Of a stretch of 64,000 nt of DNA, positions 58,619 through 64,000 are shown piece by piece. Source of the DNA: Pyrenopolyporus hunteri (taxonomy: Eukaryota > Ascomycota > Sordariomycetes > Xylariales > Hypoxylaceae); contig CADCXC010000037.1 of NCBI GenBank assembly GCA_902806595.1, positions 930,001 through 994,000 on the forward strand, given 5' to 3'. The notes under the pieces were generated by a model that had not been told where the DNA came from, ran no database searches, and saw only the letters and a program-made list of their open reading frames with translations. Within the stretch, counting starts at the first letter, position 1. Each line of letters starts with the position of its first letter. The translations under genes and the position numbers were made by a program.

Positions 58619-59196
58619 ATGGCTCGCGGCAACCAGCGCGAAAAGGCGCGAGAGAAGAACCTCAAGGCCCAGGCCGCTCAGGTGAGTTTCGTCGCTTGTC
58701 TTGCTTACGCTCTTCCCACCGATCCGCACACCGACTCGCACACCAAGTATTGCACCAGTCGGTGTTCGTCGACGGCTGGCCTATACGCAAGATATTATTG
58801 TTGTTGCGCTTTATATTACAAAGGGCAATGGACGAACTTAGACCTACGCGATGTCGACCAATGCATACACATATGGCTATATACACCAACATGGGATACT
58901 AGAAATAGTGGAAGCCTACATGTAGGATAGACCGATCGTGTCATGCTGACGACCTTCCTCTTATAGAAATCAAAGAACACCAAGAGCGGTACAGAAATGC
59001 AGCGCGACAAAGAAGCCGTCGCCGAGATGATGCGCAAGAAGCAGGCTGCCGGTAAGACCTCTCCCTCGCCAGCAAGATCGCCCATATTCCCCACGTAGCC
59101 CAAATTACTCGCTATGTATCCTTAGCTATTCGCTTACTGACCGGACTATTACTAGCCGACGCAAAGAAGGCTGCCGCTGCCGCCGGCGGAAAGTAG
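58619..59196 (+). CDS. SERF/4F5-family small basic protein
   Basis: Three tiny exons (58619-58681, 58967-59051, 59156-59196) encode 62 residues. The N-terminus MARGNQREKAREKNLKAQ is the conserved 4F5/SERF core (M-x-R-G-N-Q-R-x-x-x-R). KSKNTKSGTEMQRDKEAVAE follows, with a helical MMRKKQAA and an Ala/Gly/Lys tail. Members are highly charged and largely disordered. SERF/MOAG-4 proteins modify protein aggregation in animals, and the yeast relative is abundant but poorly understood. The first intron is 285 nt, long for this window. The coding frame is too broken up to be seen as a single open frame; each join keeps phase with GT..AG ends. A CT-rich promoter precedes it. Confidence 0.9.
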
Positions 59197-59764
59197 ACGG
59201 GAACCCAAGCATAGCGAGAGGAGTCATATATAGAAGGATGGGAGGGACATGTTTTCACGATATCACGACGTAGGACGGATCTTCTTTTCGTCAGGATAGG
59301 GGTTCTAGGCGTGCAACGGCGTCTGAACTTTCGGTTTTCGTTCCCTTGGCGAACGCCAAACATATTATCAAGTCCGCAGAATATAGTAATTCGTCTCGGT
59401 TTGACAACCCGAAGGGTAAATGCAACCCACGTAGCAAGCATGGGAAGTGTGTAGTCGTCGGTCTCACTCGAACAGCGCTATTCGATATTCATTAATTATA
59501 GCGGACATCCAACACCAGATTTTCATTAACAAAGTTTGGTATTTTTTACTTCGTGTGATGACCTATTAAGTGCACCTATAATATACGATCCAGTCATATG
59601 TAAAATATAAAACCCCCTATGCCAGGCAATAAAAATAAGTCTAGTCATTCAGGTAAAAAAGACCCCCCCAAGAAACGCAGAAGACATCTCAGATCCGTAG
59701 AAGCCAGTAGCCGTGGTAATGCCAGGTGTGCTCCCCAACCAAGACGCCACTCCTCTCCAGTACT
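59197..59764. other. Convergent 3' intergenic region, no supported gene
   Basis: Short spacer between the SERF-type gene and the convergent cupredoxin gene. Nothing recognisable. Confidence 0.5.
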
Positions 59765-60789
59765 TTAGATGGCCTCCATCATGTTGGCGGGCAGACCTCC
59801 TGCGACGCCGCCGAAGGCGCCAATACCCTGGGCCGCCACGACAGGGAAGCTGCCAGGACTGCAGGTGACGGCGCACACGCAGGCGCCGTTCTCGATGGAG
59901 CCGGTGCCCTGGCTAATGCCGGACGGGACGGAGGCAGACTCGGTGGCAGTCGCAGCAGGCGCAGCAACCGCAGACGTCTCAGTTGCGTTTCCGGTGATGG
60001 CGCTGCCGGCTCCTTGGCCATTTTGCTCGATGGCCTTGGCTTGGAACATGGCTTGCGTCTTCTCGGCGGTAGGGTTGATCGAGAAGGTCATGCCCTTGCC
60101 GCAGTGGCCCTTCTGACGGCAGTAGAACCCTACAATTACTGGTTAGCCAAACCGTCTGGAGTTGATTGCATATGCTCAGTTTTTTTTTTAGGTTACTTAC
60201 ATAGGGGGTCGCTGGTCATGACTTGCATGGCAACCTTGGGAGGGGGGCTGACGGTGTTGTTGGGGTTCGGCTGGAAGCCGGAGTCCATGCCGCCCTCCAT
60301 GATCTTGCAGGGCTCGGCGAAGGTGGACTGGGTGGCGGTGTGGTTCGCGTTCATGAACTCGAAAACGACCATGTCGCCGACGTTGGCCTGTATTTGGTCG
60401 GGCACGAAAACTAGACCAGCGGCACCGCCAACGGTGACGGTGTGGGTTTGGATGGCGCCGGCAACGGCTGTGGTGGTAGCTCCGGCACCGAGAGTCTCGG
60501 TTCCGATCGATGTTGCTTCTGCGCCAGCGGTGACTGTCTGGGTTACCGTGACTTGCTCGTGCAGCGTCGTCGTCTTGGCGTCGTTTCCGGGGTTCGCCCA
60601 GATCACGATGACCTGAGTCGTCGATCCTAACGATACACCGTGCTCCAAGTTGATGGTCTCACCAAAACCCTCGAGACCTTCTAGCTTCTGCAGGTGGTTG
60701 GACCTCTTTTGTTGAGGGTAGACGTTGTTGACGGCTTTCGCGATGGCCAGAGGCGCAACGGCTACCGAAAGAGCTGAGGCGTACTTCAT
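59765..60789 (-). CDS. Secreted cupredoxin-domain (extracellular serine-rich type) protein
   Basis: Two exons (60789-60201 and 60129-59765) give 317 residues. A signal peptide occupies about residues 1-18, followed by a possible Kex2 site (QQKR). A Thr/Val/Ala-rich stretch precedes a cupredoxin-like domain. Candidate copper ligands are His in NANHTATQSTF, Cys near FYCRQKGHC, His in KGHC and Met in GKGM. The last three are read only when the intron is removed, which rebuilds DPLWFYCRQKGHCGKGM. The tail is rich in Ala, Gly and Ser with SENGACVC-like Cys and resembles linker or anchor sequence, though a GPI signal is not clear. Such proteins are common in filamentous fungi and may bind copper at the cell surface; enzymatic activity is not implied. 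Confidence 0.88.
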
Positions 60790-63102
60790 GATGGCGGTTT
60801 TGTTTTTGAGATGGTAGGGAATTAAACGTTAAATATTCCTCTTTTTACGGGGGAATTTCGTTATAAATATTGTCTTTTTTCCTGAATGACCGTAAGGGAC
60901 CTGGCAACAGAAGCTTGGAATGGCGAGGGCCTGCTCGTGATTAAGAGAGAACAAGGACGCAAAATCACACCGAGAAAGTGGAAAAGAAATGAGCGTAAAC
61001 ACAGAACGAGTCGTCTGAAGAAGAGAGAGTGAGAGAAACACAACCCACATGCGGCCCCAGGAGGGGGGATATTGTTGCTTAAATCGAGCATGACGATCTA
61101 CTAGCCCGCTGTCGGGCCTGAGGTGAACCCTGAGATGACGGCCTCCCTGACCAGGAGGTTACCTCGAAACAGGACTGGAAAAACTTCCGTGCAGCAACGC
61201 GGCTGGGGATGCCTGTCGGGCCAAGGGCGTCCGATCGTGACTGGAGACGAACGGCAACCGGAAGCATGCCACTTAATTGTTGACCACGACGGGGCCCAGA
61301 GACCAGTATGGCTTAGGACGGACCCATGAGAAGTCGGATTTCACGGCTTCATGGCCTGCATGGGCTTGGAGTAGGAGGTGGTCGTGACAGAAGTGTCTCG
61401 GATGGCGTTTGGACCCCTCGCTTAACCGGCTATAAGTCAGGGGGGTGAGGTTTTTCAGGTCATAGCTCAACCCCCTATTAGGATACCAAGACTGCGTTCC
61501 GGCCAATCCAAGGTCGACTTTTCAATCGATAACTGTATGGTATGTGAATTCCTTTCGACGTCATCGTAGTAAAAGGTTGTGAAGAACAGTAATCTTCTCT
61601 CGTTTTTCTCTTCTTCTAACGTATAACGTAGTATGTGTGGTGAGAATAATCAGAATTCCGCCCCAATGGAAGATACGGAGTTTAGAAGTGTCAAGGAGAA
61701 TTGAAATTCTATACCCCATGCTCTTTTATTAGGTACGTACCTAGGTACATGTAGCATGAGCGCTATCATACGCGCTAGTTCAGGTACCTCTCTAACTCTG
61801 ATCGAGTTTTTACCGCCTTAGGTATAGCACGACAATTATTACATATGGGTACAGCCCAGCCTGGGCGTAATTCACTACAAGCTAAGCTCGTTGCAACCTT
61901 CTCAACGCTCTTCTGTTCTTGGCACTTATACCGAAGCTCTCAAGGGGTCCACGTTTTATTGTGGTTATGCCGGCTCCGGAATCAACTTTTTTTTCTCTGG
62001 CCCTTTAATATCGAAACGACAGGTAAAAAATCTCAGCGATCAGGGGTACATACACGCTTACCAAGGAACCTGCATGTTTCTGCAGCGAGAGCTTCCGTTC
62101 CCGAGATCCTTGCGCTAACCATCTGAACTCGTAGACGAATGAGATTCCGTTCCTGCTTAGGGGTTAACCTTATTGTGATACCCACACACGTCAAGTCTCG
62201 ACCTTTACTAGTACCGTTCTGAAGGAAGAGAAGAATCTAGTCCGGCCCAATTCTGGGCTGGAATCGCTAACGCGCCGCCTGAAGGGCTAGTTAGGTACGA
62301 TACCTTACCTTTATCTTAGCAAGTCCTTAGCCCTCCGCACCACGCCCCGTTTCTGGACTAGTCTTGACTTCAAACTCATCTTAAGCCCTCCTGGCTCATG
62401 TACGTAGCGTAGCATTATGAGGATATCCAATGAGCTAACAGGCGGCCTCTCGCTGATAGCTATCTTAAGTCTCGATTTCACCAAGGGTTGTGTATCATAA
62501 AATCTACTAAAACATACGGGACAGCATTGGAGCAACCCGGCATAGTAGATAGCAATGCCACATCAAGATAACTTCATGTAGATACGAAAATGCCCTGCTG
62601 ATTGTAAGTGCACAGTAGCAAAAAAAAACTAGGGTATTTATTCCACGTGGAATTTCTGTGGGACAGATTCTATAAACCCTTTATAATTAAGCCTGTCGCA
62701 AGCATTTCTCTTTAATGAGGCTAGAAACTAAGTACCTTAAAAGACGGCCAAGCTGAAAATCACAAATAAAAGCGCGAAGAAATCAGGCCATGATCTTCAT
62801 AAGAAACGTAATAGTAACCTTGGTATGTTTCCTCGCCTTGTTCGTCCAATTAACGCTTCGCTAATTTGTAGCAGTCTGCCACGTCCTTCCTCACGGATGG
62901 AACTTGATGCATGACTGGCCGCATACTACTACGGGTACATACTGGCAAAAATTCCAAGCTGGGTGACGTTATCGCCGTCACAAGATCTTGTAACATCTAG
63001 TGTTACAAATCCCTGCCTATCAGGGCCGATCTCAGGAATAATCCCACGAACAAATCCGATTAGGTTCGGGATGGAATTGCAAGATCTCTAAACCTTTCCC
63101 AT
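60790..63102. other. Intergenic, 2.3 kb without a supported gene
   Basis: Several 60-90 codon frames occur (61845-62126 +, 61891-62118 +, 62311-62535 -), none with a known motif. A 12-bp palindrome TTCCACGTGGAA, containing a CACGTG E-box, lies at about 62641-62652. A TACC/GGTA motif lies near 61733-61750. Confidence 0.5.
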
Positions 63103-63920
63103 TCAGCTCTGTTCGGGTTCTTGCGGTTGCGGTTGAGATTGAGCTTGCTGGCCTTCGTAGAACCCTGTGTAGTAGCCCGCGTAGTACCACGACATTAATA
63201 GTTTCTTAAGGCGTTCGTCGCGTACTGCAACACCGTTATTAGCCAACCCAAATTTATATAACTTCTTCATCTCGAGCTATTCGCTTCCTGATGACTCGAC
63301 GGGAGCTGGGGTTGGCCGGAAACCTACTTGAACCTAGCAACCCTCCAGGAGCGGGAGCTCCACCAAGCGGATGGCTGTGCTGGGTAGTTGACGTTCCGCT
63401 CTCTCGTCCTCCATTCTGTGTTTCGTTAGAATCTTGGGAAGATCTATGCCAAGCTTTCTTGATCGCCGGGGATTCTCATCATGGGTGAATGTCCGGTTGC
63501 AGATTTGGAATCGTGACTTACAGTGCCTTCTAACCTCGCTCCAGGGACCTTTCCGGTCTCATTCTTGGCATCCGAAGTTGTTCTTGAATGATCTTCATGT
63601 AAGCATACGTACAAACGAAAGCGACGCCGTTGGTTACACAGCAAAGTCGAGAAAGAAAGGGGGGGGGGGGGGGCGCGAGATTCTGAATATGTGAGAACTT
63701 ACGAGTCGGAGTTGAGGAGGTCTTCCACGTTTCCTCCATTCCTGTGAATGCTGTGATATTTCTGAACGATGCTCGTTAGTATCGACGTCTACTAATTCTG
63801 GCGAGCGAAAGCTGGGAGCCATACCTCGTATTCGTTCAACGCGTCATTCCACGACTCTACGAGCGCCGAATCATCCCAGATTTCGTTATGGGATAATGGC
63901 TCCTTCCTAGCTGGTCCCAT
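63103..63920 (-). CDS. Survival motor neuron (SMN) protein, snRNP assembly
   Basis: Five short exons (63920-63825, 63761-63703, 63582-63522, 63415-63328, 63224-63103) give 141 residues, all joins in phase. The N-terminal Gemin2-binding region is visible: IWDDSALVESWNDALNEYE, then KYHSIHRNGGNVEDLL. The middle is a short Thr/Ser/Gly/Pro linker without a clear Tudor domain, as in fission yeast Smn1. The C-terminus has the YG box LKKLLMSWYYAGYYTGFYEG with its tyrosine/glycine spacing intact, followed by a Gln/Pro-rich tail. SMN oligomerises through the YG box and loads Sm proteins onto spliceosomal snRNAs. The upstream flank runs to the window edge without another gene. Introns are 63, 120, 106 and 103 nt; the second contains a 15-base C run (G on the plus strand). 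Confidence 0.92.
63659..63673. repeat. Poly-G/poly-C run (15) inside SMN intron 2
   Basis: On the transcript strand this is a C run upstream of the TTTCTTTCTC tract and the exon 3 acceptor. Its length is likely to vary. Confidence 0.85.
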
Positions 63921-64000
63921 ATTGAGGACTGAAAAGCTTATGGATTGCCTCCGGCTTCGTCGAATTGACTGCAGATGGAAAAGAAGCCAAGAGTTATAGG
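63921..64000. other. Upstream flank of SMN gene, window edge
   Basis: Only 80 bases; no feature seen. Confidence 0.5.

Noticed and set aside
62311..62535. 74-codon minus-strand frame
   Set aside because: It lacks an ATG at its start and shows no known motif.

Overview
The window looks like nuclear DNA of a filamentous ascomycete (Pezizomycotina), most likely a sordariomycete. The genes carry short introns of roughly 50-180 nt with GT..AG ends and CTAAC/CTAAT-like branch sites. The proteins include fungal-restricted types: a GH128 Asl1-like wall glucanase, a SAT4/rhodopsin-like receptor, a Dal5-type permease and a secreted cupredoxin. Intergenic DNA is long, of ordinary base composition, and littered with TACC/GGTA tetranucleotide arrays. 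The species was not determined. I rebuilt exon structures by hand from reading frames, splice signals and remembered family conservation; no alignment was run.

Layout. 1-2.8 kb: no supported gene. 2.8-4.2 kb (-): aminoglycoside-phosphotransferase-like kinase. 8.4-9.7 kb (+): secreted GH128 protein with a long Pro-rich linker. 10.4-13.0 kb (-): multi-exon polytopic membrane protein of a fungal family. 14.1-15.8 kb (-): membrane-anchored RING-H2 protein. 19.0-19.9 kb (-): tubulin-folding cofactor B. 20-27 kb: gene-poor. 27.2-28.6 kb (+): Myb/SANT-like protein. 29.8-31.1 kb (-): Trm9-type tRNA wobble-uridine methyltransferase. 32.8-34.7 kb: an almost pure AT element with inverted ends, containing a second GC-normal foldback element. 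37.1-38.0 kb (-): aldo-keto reductase. 39.5-40.8 kb (+): Gfo/Idh/MocA oxidoreductase. 42.4-44.2 kb (-): MFS permease. 46.5-48.0 kb (+): SAT4-like 7TM protein. 48.9-50.2 kb (-): GC-rich, intronless HtrL/YibB-like protein. 51.6-54.0 kb (-): Pcf11. 55.7-56.6 kb (-): four-TM protein. 58.6-59.2 kb (+): SERF/4F5 small protein. 59.8-60.8 kb (-): secreted cupredoxin. 63.1-63.9 kb (-): SMN protein with a complete YG box.

How the genes relate. Several are core eukaryotic functions (Pcf11 for 3' end formation, SMN for snRNP assembly, Trm9 for tRNA modification, TBCB for tubulin folding). Between 37 and 48 kb lies a more accessory group: two oxidoreductases, a permease and a receptor-like membrane protein, which may share a nutrient-related role. 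No secondary-metabolite core enzyme, CRISPR array, rRNA or convincing tRNA was seen.

The most unusual stretch is 32.8-34.7 kb. It has ~40-bp outer inverted repeats next to TA dinucleotides and an interior whose few remaining G/C bases are nearly all in CpG. Inside sits an ~0.8-kb foldback element with 58-bp and ~112-bp near-identical inverted segments.
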